A DNA stretch of 64,000 nt from DYIU01 sp038326775 (GTDB lineage: Bacteria; Actinomycetota; Geothermincolia; Fen-727; Anoxymicrobiaceae), in the NCBI GenBank assembly GCA_038326775.1, contig JBBQKJ010000009.1, positions 1 through 64,000 of the forward strand, given 5' to 3'. The position numbers and the translations under genes were made by a program. Shown one piece after another: positions 33,450 to 42,986 of this stretch. The notes under the pieces are model-generated. The model saw only the letters and a program-made list of their open reading frames with translations, searched no databases and was not told the DNA's origin. Numbering within the stretch: the stretch's first letter is position 1; every line of letters begins with the position of its first letter.

Positions 33450-35828
33450 TTGAGCAATCTCAACAGGAAGCTCGTCCGCGACCTGCTCACGCACTGGGCG
33501 CAGGTCGGGGCGATAATAGTGGTGATGGCGCTGGGGATAATCATGTTCTCGGGGCCGCTGCTCGCGCAGCGCGACCTGAGGGACTCCGTTGATGACATAT
33601 ACAGGCGCACCCGCTACGAGGATTTCGGCGCCACGGTCGAGTCGGCGCCCCGGGCGGTGGTCGCCCGGGTGGCCGGCCTGCGGAATGTGTTGGCCGTGGA
33701 GGGACGGCTCTCGGCTGACCTACAGGCGAGCGTCAAGGGCCGCGGGCTCACTATCAGGATGATCTCGCTGCCCGAGACCGGCAGGCCGACGGTCAACGAC
33801 GTACTGTTGAAGTCCGGCAGCTTCCTGGCGCCCGGGGCGGCCGGCGAGTGCCTCGCGGAGCATCACCTGGCAACGGAATACGGCCTCGAACAGGGCGATA
33901 CCGTCTCGATCACAACCGTGGGGGGCGAGGTGCCGTTGCGCGTGGCCGGCTCGGTGGTGAGCCCGGAGTATCTCCGGCTCGTCCGCAGCCGCGCCGAGTA
34001 CGTCACCGACCCGGCTCAATTCGGCGTCGTCTTCGTGAGGTACGGCGAAGCCGCAAGGCTCCTCGGCCTTGCGGACACCGTCAACGACATCGCCGCACGG
34101 GTCCGCAACAAAGACGCCCTCGCGGCTACCATGACCGAGACCAGGAAGCTTCTGGAGCCTTACAACGTGACCGGCCTGAGCGCCGGGAGCGACGAGCCGG
34201 GGGCGGCGACTCTCGACCTGGAGATAAACGACATAGGCAAGCTGGCGCTGTTTTTCGCTGTCCTGCTTCTGGCGGTGGCCTCGCTCGCCCTTTACATAAC
34301 CATGACCCAGATCGTTTTCTCGCAGCAGCGCGAGATAGGGGTGGCCCGCGCCCTGGGTTACGGCAAGGGCGTCATCATCAAACATTACCTCGGCTACGGC
34401 GCTTTGCTCGGGGCCGCGGGAGGCGTGCTGGGCGTGGTCGCCGGTTACTTCCTTTCACGCCTTTTCATCGGCATCTACGCGGGCACCTTCGAGCTTCCCT
34501 TTGTCCGAGTCTCGCTCTACCCCTGGATAGCGATAGCCGGGGTCGCGGTTGCCGTCCTCTTCTCGACAGCCGGCGCGCTGGTCCCGGCAAGGCACGCAGT
34601 CCGCATGAAGCCAGCGGAGGCGATGAGGGTAGAGACCGGGCTTATCCTGGGAAAGGTCAGGCACGCCCGCGGGCACGGGATCACCGGCAGGCTCGGCTTC
34701 CCGGCGTGGCTGCGGTTCACTTTTCGCAACCTCGCGCGCAACCGCAGGCGGACGTTTTTCACCTGCCTGGGCGTCATCGGCACATTGTGTCTCCTGATTA
34801 CCGCCGCCGGTGGCCGGGACTCGCTCGGCTACGCAGTCGACAAGTACCTGAACGGCGTCCTCCTCTGGGACGTGGGAGCACTCTGGCAGAGCGGCCCCGC
34901 CGGGCCCGACACGCTTGCGCGGGTGCGCGCAATCGATGGCGTCACCGCGGTGGAGCCTTTTATCGAAGCGCCTGCCATGGTGGTATTCCGCGGCAGAGCG
35001 GCGGACGTCCAGGTGCAGGCGTACAGCTCGGACACGACTATGCGTGGTGACTACCCTACCCCCGGCTCCCGCGCCCGGCCTGGCCCGGTGGAGGTGGTCC
35101 TGAACCGGGGCATCAAGAAGAAGCTCCCCGTAAAGGTGGGCGACCGGGTCACCTTGAGCACCCCCCTGGGCTCACTGCCTTTCAAGGTAGCGGGCTTCGT
35201 GAGCGAGCCGTTCGGTGGGGTCTCCTACGTGGACCTGGGCTATATCCAGAGACTGTTCTCAGCGGCCACCGGCGTTCCCGGGGCGTTCAACGGTGTGGTG
35301 GTAAAGACGGAGGCAGGAAGCACCGCCCGGGTCGCGGACGCGCTTCGAGAGCTCCCGGTTGTCTCCCAGGTGGTGACCAAGGCTGGCATCCTCAGGGTCT
35401 TCGACGAGCTGGTGGGCGCGGTAAGGACCCTGTTCGTCATGTTCTATTTCATGGCCTTCGCCATGGGGTTCGCCATCCTGTTCTCGATGACAACGGTCAA
35501 CCTGCTCGAGAGGGGGCGCGAGGTCGCCACTATCAGGACGATGGGGGCCGGCAGGGCGAGGATATTCTCCTTCGTGACCGTGGAGACCATGGCCGTGGTG
35601 GCACTGGCGCTTGTCCCGGGCATCCTCCTCGGCCGCCTGTTGGAGTGGGTCGTCATCGAGAAGCTATTGAGCTCTGACAGGCTAGCCCCGGACGCGGTCA
35701 TATCAGGAGTGACGTTGGTTCTCGTGATAGTCGCTGCGCTGGTGGTCCTGGTGCTCTCAGAGTTGCCCTCCGTCAGGCGCCTCTGGCGCCTCGACCTCGC
35801 GACGGCAACCAGGGAGCGCGCCGACTAG
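33450..35828 (+). CDS. ABC transporter permease, double FtsX/MacB type
   Basis: 792 residues from TTG with AAAGGA upstream. An N-terminal membrane helix and a large MacB-like periplasmic domain (about 40-260) are followed by the first FtsX block of three helices (about 265-390). Then come another anchor helix (about 440), a second extracellular domain (about 460-650) and the second FtsX block (about 655-780). This is the layout of LolE/SalY-type lipoprotein or lipid exporters. No ATPase subunit is adjacent. Its stop shares CTAG with the convergent kinase gene. Confidence 0.87.
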   Translation: MSNLNRKLVRDLLTHWAQVGAIIVVMALGIIMFSGPLLAQRDLRDSVDDIYRRTRYEDFGATVESAPRAVVARVAGLRNVLAVEGRLSADLQASVKGRGLTIRMISLPETGRPTVNDVLLKSGSFLAPGAAGECLAEHHLATEYGLEQGDTVSITTVGGEVPLRVAGSVVSPEYLRLVRSRAEYVTDPAQFGVVFVRYGEAARLLGLADTVNDIAARVRNKDALAATMTETRKLLEPYNVTGLSAGSDEPGAATLDLEINDIGKLALFFAVLLLAVASLALYITMTQIVFSQQREIGVARALGYGKGVIIKHYLGYGALLGAAGGVLGVVAGYFLSRLFIGIYAGTFELPFVRVSLYPWIAIAGVAVAVLFSTAGALVPARHAVRMKPAEAMRVETGLILGKVRHARGHGITGRLGFPAWLRFTFRNLARNRRRTFFTCLGVIGTLCLLITAAGGRDSLGYAVDKYLNGVLLWDVGALWQSGPAGPDTLARVRAIDGVTAVEPFIEAPAMVVFRGRAADVQVQAYSSDTTMRGDYPTPGSRARPGPVEVVLNRGIKKKLPVKVGDRVTLSTPLGSLPFKVAGFVSEPFGGVSYVDLGYIQRLFSAATGVPGAFNGVVVKTEAGSTARVADALRELPVVSQVVTKAGILRVFDELVGAVRTLFVMFYFMAFAMGFAILFSMTTVNLLERGREVATIRTMGAGRARIFSFVTVETMAVVALALVPGILLGRLLEWVVIEKLLSSDRLAPDAVISGVTLVLVIVAALVVLVLSELPSVRRLWRLDLATATRERAD

Positions 35829-37225
35829 CTCGCGGGGATCGAGAAGCAGAACGTGGTGCCCCCACCCTTGTGGCTTTCCACCCATATGCGGCCGCCGTGA
35901 GCCTCGACTATCCCCTTGGATATCGCGAGCCCGAGCCCGACCCCCTGCTTGCCGCCCCTCGACTCGGTGTCCAGGCTGAAGAATTTTTCGAAGACTTCCC
36001 GGTGAAGCTCGGGGGGTATGCCCGACCCCGTGTCCGCGACCGAGAAGATAGTGTTGTCCGTGTTGGAGACCACCTTCACCGTGACCTCGCCCTCGTCGGT
36101 GAACTTCAGCGCGTTATCCACCAGGTTGGTGAGCACCTGCTCGACGCGGCCCGGGTCGAACCTCCCGGGGCCCCGCCCGTCGGGGCTTTCAAGCGTTATC
36201 CCGAGGCCCTTTGCCGCGAACGCGACCTCGAAATTCCGCACAACCCGCGAGGCGAGGTCGACCGCGTCCGCCTCCTGCGGTTCCAGCTTGAGCTGGCCGG
36301 ACTCGATGCGGGTCATGTCCATCAGGTCGTCGACCAGGTTGGTGAGCCTGGCCACGCCGCGGTCCAGTATCCTGATGAGCTCCTCTCGCTCCCCGGGGGA
36401 GCCGTCGGCCTGCAGCGACCGCATGGCGCTGAGGCTGCTCTCGATGGCGCCGAGCGGCGCCCTCAGCTCGTGGGATACCATCGACACAAGCTCGGTCTTC
36501 AGGCGGTCGAGCTCATGCAGGCGGTCGTTTGCCTGCTCGAGGCGCACTATTGTCTGTCGCATGAAGCTCTCGTACTGGACACGCTCGCTCATGTTTCGGA
36601 CCATTGCCCACGCGCCGCTCGGCTCACCGCCGGCGTCGTAGACGACCCAGGCGCGCGTGCTTACCGGGAGCCGCGAGCCATCCTGCCTAAGGTATTCTTT
36701 CATGTACTCGTCGGAGTATCCGGAGTTCTTCATCTGGCTGTCCACGATGTCCTCGTCCACCTGGTGCCAATCGGCCGGGGTCAGCTCGCGGTAGGTCATC
36801 TCCTTGAGGTCTTCGCTCTCATAGCCGAGCATGCCGGCGAACGCCTGGTTGCACTCCAGTATCCGGCCGGAGTTGTCGGTGTAGACGATGCCGTCGGCCG
36901 AGCTCTGGAAAAGGGCCCTGTAGCGCTCCTGCGACTCGTGCATCTTATCTTCCAGCAGCGCTTGACCGGCGCTCGCCCGCAGCAAGGCGCCCCTGGCGTA
37001 CAGGTAGGCGGCGGCGACAATGACCAGGATAAGGGTGGTGAAGATGAGAAAAGCGGTCAGAAAAAGCCCGCGGTTGATGTCGCCTATCCACAGGTAGATG
37101 ATGCCGGTGACCGACATCGCCAGCTCGGCGGTGATGAAGGTGATGATGGCCAGCCACTTCAGGTTTCGTGCGACCTCGTAACCGGGCGCCCCGGGAAGCG
37201 ATGAGCTTTCGTTCTTTTCGCGCAT
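35825..37225 (-). CDS. PAS-domain sensor histidine kinase
   Basis: 466 residues from the ATG at 37223-37225. Two N-terminal membrane helices (about 20-70), a PAS domain with PAC (about 90-215), HisKA with SHELRAPLGAIE, then N-box DNALKFTDEG, G1 VADTGSGIPPE and G2 GVGLGLAISKG. It is an orthodox membrane-bound sensor kinase. It lies downstream of the receiver-kinase gene on the same strand (80 bp gap) without an adjacent output regulator. Confidence 0.92.
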   Translation of the reverse strand: MREKNESSSLPGAPGYEVARNLKWLAIITFITAELAMSVTGIIYLWIGDINRGLFLTAFLIFTTLILVIVAAAYLYARGALLRASAGQALLEDKMHESQERYRALFQSSADGIVYTDNSGRILECNQAFAGMLGYESEDLKEMTYRELTPADWHQVDEDIVDSQMKNSGYSDEYMKEYLRQDGSRLPVSTRAWVVYDAGGEPSGAWAMVRNMSERVQYESFMRQTIVRLEQANDRLHELDRLKTELVSMVSHELRAPLGAIESSLSAMRSLQADGSPGEREELIRILDRGVARLTNLVDDLMDMTRIESGQLKLEPQEADAVDLASRVVRNFEVAFAAKGLGITLESPDGRGPGRFDPGRVEQVLTNLVDNALKFTDEGEVTVKVVSNTDNTIFSVADTGSGIPPELHREVFEKFFSLDTESRGGKQGVGLGLAISKGIVEAHGGRIWVESHKGGGTTFCFSIPAS

Positions 37226-37305
37226 TATCACTCGATTCGACGACAGTCACAGAGTTCGTTAGCGAGACCAAGTGCCCCCGGGGCCAGGCCCCTCCAGCGA
37301 TCTCC

Positions 37306-40023
37306 CTAGCGGTCTTTCATGGAAAACTCGAAGCAGGCGCCGGGCTTTCCGCTGGCTTTCACCGACCCGTCGTACAACTTGATTATCCTGTCCACGATGG
37401 CGAGCCCGATGCCGGTGAAACCGTTCTCGCCCTTGAAGAAAGGCAGGAAGATGTCCAGCGCGTCCTCGGGGGCTATCCCCGGCCCGTTGTCCTTCACGAC
37501 ATATGCGTGGCCGTCAGGCCCACAACCCAGGTAACTGATCTCTACCACGGGGTCGCGATCGTGGTTGTGCTTGATGGCGTTGTCTATGAAGTTACTGAAC
37601 AGCTGATAAACATGTGTCTGGTTGGCTCTTACTTTGCCGAGGTCGCCAGCCACACGCACCACCGCGTTTCTATCCTGAATCAAGGCGGCGCGCTCCTCGA
37701 TTATCCGGGCCACGGTCGCGGAGACGTCAACCTCGGAGATGTCCTCAGGCTCGCGCCCCGCCATGGCGAGGGCGAGCAGGTCCTTGATGAGCTCCTTCGC
37801 CTGGACTACGCTCAAACCGATGATTTCGGCTATCCTCCGTATTTCCGCCCCGATGTCGGATACCTCGTCGCGCTTTTCCCACAACCGGGTAAGGGTGTCC
37901 GAGGCGAGCTTGATGGCGGTAAGGGGGCTCTGGAGATCGTGGGAAACGGTACGCGCGTAACCCTCGAGCTCGCTGTTCAGACGCCACAGGGCGTCATCCG
38001 CCAGCTTGCTCTCGGTTATGTCCCGGCTCGCTATGACCGCCCCTGTCAGCATGCCGCCATCGTCCGTAAGCGGCACGCCTACGGACTCCAACCACAGGTA
38101 GTGACCGTCGGCGTGCCTCAAGCGGTAGGTGACCCTGGCCGGCTCGAAAACGCGGAGCACCTCCGCCAGCGATTCCATGTAGACCTCGATGTCGTCGGGA
38201 TGGACCAGGTCGAGGAACTCGAACGCCGACCTGCCGAGGGCTTCGGCGGGGTCGTAGCCGAGTAGCCTGCCGTATGAAGGGCTGACGTATTGGTAAGCGC
38301 CATTGACGTCGATAAGGGCAATGACGTCTTCCATGTTATCGGTGATCATGCCCAGCTGCTGCTCTCGCTCGCGAAGCTGCTCCTCTGCACGGATGCGGTC
38401 GGTTATGTCTATCGCGGTAACCGCGACATACGCGTCATCCACCTCGTTGCTCGTGATGAGCACACCGTTCATGAGCATGGGGAAGACGGAACCGTCTTTG
38501 TGCAGGTGCCACACCTCCCGGGCGCTGAAGCTTCCCTCGGTTGACAGCTCGTCGGCGAGCGCAAGCAGCCCTTCCGCCTGCTCCTCGGTGTCGTGCAGGA
38601 GGATCAGGTTCTGACCGAGCAGCTCTTCGGGTTCGTAGCCGTGGACCCGTGCCATATAAGGGTTAATGTAGATAAGCTCGTAGTCCATGTTGCTCATGCC
38701 GATTCCGTAGTTGGCGTTGTCGGCAATCGTCTTGAACTGCTTTGTCTCCGCCTCGGCTTTTCTGCGGCGGGTGATGTCGCGCGCGTTTACCACCACCCTC
38801 AGCTCTCCGGCGGCGTCCGTGAAGCTCTTGGCGGCGGCTTCCAGGGTGCGCCAGGACCCGTCCTCGTGCAGGAATCTGCACTCCAGGACGCCCACCGGCT
38901 CACCGCCGCTCGCGACCTGCCGGTGCGTCTCGAGCAGGGCGGCCTGGTCGTCGGGGTGGACCATGTCGAAAATTGTCTTGCCCATGAACTCGTCGAGTGT
39001 GTAACCAAGGACGTGCTCGCTGGCGCTGTTGCTGTCCAGGAAGGTGCCCCTGCTGTCGAAGATCGCTATTATGTCCATGGAATTCTCGAAGACGGTGCGT
39101 AACTGCTCCGTGCTGGCCCGCAGGGCCTCCCGCGCCAGTTCGAGCTCTGCCGCCTCCTGCTGGAGCCTGGCGTAAGCGTATGCCAGTTCGGACATGGGCT
39201 CCTCGACGATTTCCTCCAGCTTGTCGCGGCGAGGATCTTGATCGTCCCGGGCGCCCCCCCGCCCCCCCGCCAGGCGCCCGATCCCGCAGAAGCCTATCGG
39301 GACCCCGTCGCGGTTGCGCAGCACCTGCCCGGAAAGCTCGCAGGGCTTCTTTTCGCCGGTCCTGGTGAGCAAGGTCAACTCGTCGAGAGCCGCGACGCCC
39401 CCCCCTTTCATTTTCGCCAGGCTCGAGGTGAGCACGTCCGCTTCCTCGGGCGCGAACAGGTCGAGGACGTTCATGGACGCGAGCTCGGTATCGCCGTAGC
39501 CGGTCACCTCGCCCAATCTGCGGTTCCACCTGAACAGGTTGCCTTCGATGTCGAGCACCACGAACAGGTCGGGCAGGGAGTTGAGCGAGTCCTCGATGAA
39601 CGTCTTCTCGTCGAGCAGCTCCTTCTCTACGCGCTTGAGGGAGACTTCGGACAGGACCTCCTCGACCGCGTCGGCCAGGTTGGCGGGGAGGAGGGAGCCT
39701 TTGACCACGTAACCGGATGCGCGTGACCGGAAGGAGCGGGCGGCAGTCTCCTCGTCGCCGTGGCCGGTGACCATTATCACCGGCGGGTGCTCCAGCTTCT
39801 CGGTTATCTCGTCCAGCAGGTCCAGGCCCGCGCCGTCCGGAAGCCTGTAGTCGAGGGTGATTACGTCGTATTGGCGAGATGTCATCATCCGCCGCGCCGA
39901 TGCGCAGTCGGGGGCTATCTCGGAGTTCATTTCGAACTTCGTGCGCAGTAGCTTTTTGACCAGGCCGGCCATTTCGGCATCGTCTTCGATTATGAGAGCC
40001 CTCATCTTCGCGCCAGTTTCCAT
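37306..40023 (-). CDS. Receiver-PAS(x4)-histidine kinase
   Basis: 905 residues from the ATG at 40021-40023 (GAGGAA 7 bp upstream). The N-terminal receiver is intact (EDD, Asp58 in TLDYRLPDG, Thr in VMVTGHG, Lys in YVVKG). Four PAS/PAC units follow: about 155-265, 310-435, 435-560 and 560-680. Then comes HisKA with SHDLQSPLTAIK and a HATPase with NFIDNAIKHN and VKDNGPGIAPED. No membrane helices, so cytoplasmic. A receiver in front of the kinase suggests it integrates an upstream phosphosignal. Confidence 0.92.
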   Translation of the reverse strand: METGAKMRALIIEDDAEMAGLVKKLLRTKFEMNSEIAPDCASARRMMTSRQYDVITLDYRLPDGAGLDLLDEITEKLEHPPVIMVTGHGDEETAARSFRSRASGYVVKGSLLPANLADAVEEVLSEVSLKRVEKELLDEKTFIEDSLNSLPDLFVVLDIEGNLFRWNRRLGEVTGYGDTELASMNVLDLFAPEEADVLTSSLAKMKGGGVAALDELTLLTRTGEKKPCELSGQVLRNRDGVPIGFCGIGRLAGGRGGARDDQDPRRDKLEEIVEEPMSELAYAYARLQQEAAELELAREALRASTEQLRTVFENSMDIIAIFDSRGTFLDSNSASEHVLGYTLDEFMGKTIFDMVHPDDQAALLETHRQVASGGEPVGVLECRFLHEDGSWRTLEAAAKSFTDAAGELRVVVNARDITRRRKAEAETKQFKTIADNANYGIGMSNMDYELIYINPYMARVHGYEPEELLGQNLILLHDTEEQAEGLLALADELSTEGSFSAREVWHLHKDGSVFPMLMNGVLITSNEVDDAYVAVTAIDITDRIRAEEQLREREQQLGMITDNMEDVIALIDVNGAYQYVSPSYGRLLGYDPAEALGRSAFEFLDLVHPDDIEVYMESLAEVLRVFEPARVTYRLRHADGHYLWLESVGVPLTDDGGMLTGAVIASRDITESKLADDALWRLNSELEGYARTVSHDLQSPLTAIKLASDTLTRLWEKRDEVSDIGAEIRRIAEIIGLSVVQAKELIKDLLALAMAGREPEDISEVDVSATVARIIEERAALIQDRNAVVRVAGDLGKVRANQTHVYQLFSNFIDNAIKHNHDRDPVVEISYLGCGPDGHAYVVKDNGPGIAPEDALDIFLPFFKGENGFTGIGLAIVDRIIKLYDGSVKASGKPGACFEFSMKDR

Positions 40024-40104
40024 CGTCCATTTCCTCGTCAGCAAACAGGGTTACCGAGAGAGCACATTTCAGTTTAAACCGCTCCGCCGCCGCTCCGCCC
40101 CCTC

Positions 40105-40132
40105 ATATTACCATTTAACGGGGTATTAACAA
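40105..40132 (-). promoter_or_regulatory. Promoter of the receiver-PAS kinase gene
   Basis: On the minus strand TTGTTA (40127-40132), 16-bp spacer and TAATAT (40105-40110), about 80 bp before the ATG, in a locally AT-rich stretch. Confidence 0.55.
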
Positions 40133-40172
40133 AGAAGAGCAGGAGTCCCTGACCCCGCCAGGAATTCACCCC

Positions 40173-40251
40173 GGGGTCAGGCACCCTGACATGAATTCTT
40201 GGCCGCATCCGTGTGTTACGGATGCAAATTCATGTCAGGGTGCCTGACCCC
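40173..40251. repeat. REP-like element 3: 25-bp inverted repeat with nested hairpin
   Basis: Arms 40173-40197 and 40227-40251 are perfect reverse complements with core GGGGTCAGGCACCCTGACATGAATT. The 29-bp loop contains its own perfect hairpin, GCATCCGT (40205-40212) and ACGGATGC (40218-40225). A half copy (CCCTGACCCCG) lies nearby at about 40147-40157. It lies upstream of the kinase gene and downstream of the FAD oxidoreductase gene. Confidence 0.88.
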
Positions 40252-40294
40252 AACATGAAAACGCGATAAGGCGGCTTCACGGCGACGGCCTCGC

Positions 40295-41629
40295 TCAGCG
40301 ATTCAGCAGGCGCTCGGCGGCCTTTACGCCGGAGGTGAGTGCCGCCTCCACCGAGGGCATGCCGAAGTACTCGCCCACCAGGAGCAGGCTGCCGTAGTCG
40401 CGCAGGGCGACCTTGAGCTTCTGCACGTCGCGGATCTGTCCCGGAGTAGAAAGGCATACCGCCTCCGGCCAGCGGAATATCTCGCAGAACAGCGGGTCGG
40501 GGAACGAGGGCACCAGCGTCTTTATCTCGCCTACGACTCTGTCCTTCACCTCGTCGTCGCTCATCTCCAGCATCTGGCGCGCGTGGTCCGCGTACGTGTA
40601 GGCGTGGATGATACCCCTGTCGGCGGGCGCGTACCCGGGGGCCTTAACGGCGTTGTCCGTGATGCCGGAGAAGCTGAAGTTTCCTTCCTTGCGAGGGGGG
40701 ACGATGGCGTACAGCTTCCCGAGCGGCCTGTCCGGCACTGCAAGCATCACGTGCGTGCAGGCGCTGTAGCTGAGGCCGGCGAGCGTATCCAGCATAGACT
40801 GCGGCAGGCCGGGAAGCAGCGCGGCGGCTTCACCGGCGAGAGTTGCGCAAACGACGGAATCGGCCTCTATGAACCCTGTCTTTCCACCGTCCTCGAACTC
40901 GACTCCTTTGACCTTCTTGCCCTCCAGGACTATCCGCTTGACCGCGGTGTTGAGCCTGATGTCCTTTACCCTGCTAGACAGCGACTCTGCGAGGAAGCCA
41001 ATACCCTTGTTGAAAGTGGACAGACCTGGGGCAAAATACCAGGACAGTGCCAGGCCGTACGCGGCCGAGATATCCTCGGGCATGCCGAGGGTCAGCGCGC
41101 TCGCCACAAGCTGGGCGATGTACTCCAGTATCTCGTCGCCGAAATCCTGCCTTACGTAGGTCGCGAAATCGATGTCGTCGAGCTCGACCGCCTTCAGGGG
41201 ATCGTTGAAATCGAGTTTCTTTCCCAGCAGGGCCGTCCTGGCGCCGAACTTCATGAGATTGAGGCGGCCGCGGTGTGACAGGAGTTTGATGCCTTTCATG
41301 GCATCCAGGGGGTGCAGGATGTTCTCCTTCGGGTCCATGGAAGCCACGTGTATGGTGCCGTCCCTCAGCACTCCCGCAAATGGACGAAAAGTGACGAGCT
41401 CGTCCCTTATGCCCATTTTGTCGAGGAGGTCGAACATGGTGTGGTAGCGCGAGAAAAGGAACTGCGCACCGAGGTCGAGCGTTATCCCGTCCCTCACGGA
41501 GCCGTGTATCCTGCCTCCGCTGAACTCTCTTTTCTCGAGCACCGTATAATCGGCGCCCGCCATCTCGAGAGTGTAGGCGGCAGCGAGTCCCGCGGCGCCT
41601 CCGCCGACGATGACCGTCTTTCCCATCAT
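40295..41629 (-). CDS. FAD-dependent amine oxidase-like protein (protoporphyrinogen oxidase/phytoene desaturase fold)
   Basis: 444 residues. The N-terminal dinucleotide site VGGGAAGLAAAYTLE and FSGGRIHG (the GG motif) identify the flavin amine oxidase superfamily. The C-terminal LLVGEYFGMPSVEAALTSGVKAAERLL is the matching FAD-binding end. The middle resembles HemY-type and carotenoid desaturase-like proteins. No haem or carotenoid genes are adjacent, so the substrate is open. Confidence 0.85.
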   Translation of the reverse strand: MMGKTVIVGGGAAGLAAAYTLEMAGADYTVLEKREFSGGRIHGSVRDGITLDLGAQFLFSRYHTMFDLLDKMGIRDELVTFRPFAGVLRDGTIHVASMDPKENILHPLDAMKGIKLLSHRGRLNLMKFGARTALLGKKLDFNDPLKAVELDDIDFATYVRQDFGDEILEYIAQLVASALTLGMPEDISAAYGLALSWYFAPGLSTFNKGIGFLAESLSSRVKDIRLNTAVKRIVLEGKKVKGVEFEDGGKTGFIEADSVVCATLAGEAAALLPGLPQSMLDTLAGLSYSACTHVMLAVPDRPLGKLYAIVPPRKEGNFSFSGITDNAVKAPGYAPADRGIIHAYTYADHARQMLEMSDDEVKDRVVGEIKTLVPSFPDPLFCEIFRWPEAVCLSTPGQIRDVQKLKVALRDYGSLLLVGEYFGMPSVEAALTSGVKAAERLLNR

Positions 41630-41759
41630 GACCTCCTCGTTGGGTAATTGAGCCCGCCCCGGCGGTCCTGCTCGAGCCGCGCGTGCGGCCGGGGGCGAAT
41701 GGGCCTACAGGAGTATACCAGAAAGCCGCGGCCTGGAGTCACAACTATTGACCGTGCGT

Positions 41760-42986
41760 TCAGGGCGTATAGCCGATCGAGTCGTGCGCCCACGTGCGCC
41801 CGTTGCCGTACATCGCACGCTCGCAGACGACCTCGCCGGAGGTGGCCTTCACCCTGGTGCTCACGTTGTAGCTGTCAACGTAGTCGCGGGCGTTGTAAGT
41901 CTTGCGCGAGCGGGCCGGGATGGTCTCCCGCGGGCCCGGGACCTCTCCGGAGTCGGTCTGGAAGACCATTTCGATGTCGGCTGGTTCGCTTCCCGGGTTC
42001 TGCACCAGCACCCAGGTCTCGTAGCCGTCGGCGGTGCAGCCCTCGGCCAGATACCAGGTGGGGGCGGGGGCGGTGACACCGATCGAGTCGTGCGCCCACG
42101 TGCGTCCCGACCCGTACATCGCCCGTTCGCAGACGACCTCGCCGGAGGTGGCGGTAACCCTCGTGGAGACGGACGGCTGGTTCGGGGCGGTGTCGGCGAC
42201 AAAAAACGTGCGCCTGGAGTTCGGTGGCATCAGCGCCGACGGCCCGGGTACCGCCCCGCTTTCAGTCATGTAGGTCAGGGTGACCCGGGCCTCGACAGAA
42301 CCCGGGTTCTGCACCAGCACCCAGGTCTCGAAGCCACCCGCCGTGCACCCCTCGGCCAGGTACCAGGAAGAGGCGGGCGACGTGGCCCCGATGGACTCGT
42401 GCGCCCACGACCGCCCGTTTCCGTACATCGCCCGCTCGGCTATGACCGGGGCGTCGCTGCTCACCCGTGTCGACACCGACCACTCATCAGGCACGGTGTC
42501 CGCGGCGAAGAACGTCTGCCGCGAGTTGGCCGGCACGTCAACGGCGGGCCCGGGCACCGGCCCGCTTCCAGTCATGTATGTCAGAGTCACGTGCGCCGGC
42601 GCCGGGTTGGGGTTCTGCACCAGCACCCACGTCTCGAAATCACCCTTCGTGCATCCCTCGGCCATGTACCAGTTCGTCGACGGGTTGGTCGTTCCGATAG
42701 AGTCGTGCGCCCAGGCGCGGTTGATGCCGTACATCGCCCGCTCGCAGACCACGTCACCCTCGGCGTTCACCTTGGTCGACACGTTGAAGGAGGTCACGTA
42801 GTCGTTCGCGCGGTATGACTTCCGCGTTCCCGGCGCCACCTGTTCCTGAGGGCCGTGGACCTCGCCCGAGTCGGTCTGGAATATCATGTCGATGTTGGCG
42901 GGGTCACTGCCGGGGTTCTGAACCAGCACCCAGGTCTCGAAGGAGCTTTGCGCGTTGGTGCCGGTGCAGCCTTCGGCAAGGTACCA
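41760..42986 (-). repeat. Four tandem approx. 102-residue WYLAEG coding repeats
   Basis: Units begin WYLAEGCTGTN, WYMAEGCTKGD, WYLAEGCTAGG and WYLAEGCTADG. Each has ETWVLVQNP about ten residues later, a central SR-T(F/Y) turn and an ERAMYG-WAHDSIG end. Unit lengths are 105, 102, 103 and 98 residues. The same unit occurs four times in the protein at 49327-51501. Confidence 0.9.

Noticed and set aside
41760..42986. CRISPR-like or recent DNA tandem duplication in the WYLAEG repeats
   Set aside because: Repeats are about 306 bp, coding, in phase and diverged in sequence. They are protein-domain repeats, not a CRISPR array or a fresh duplication.
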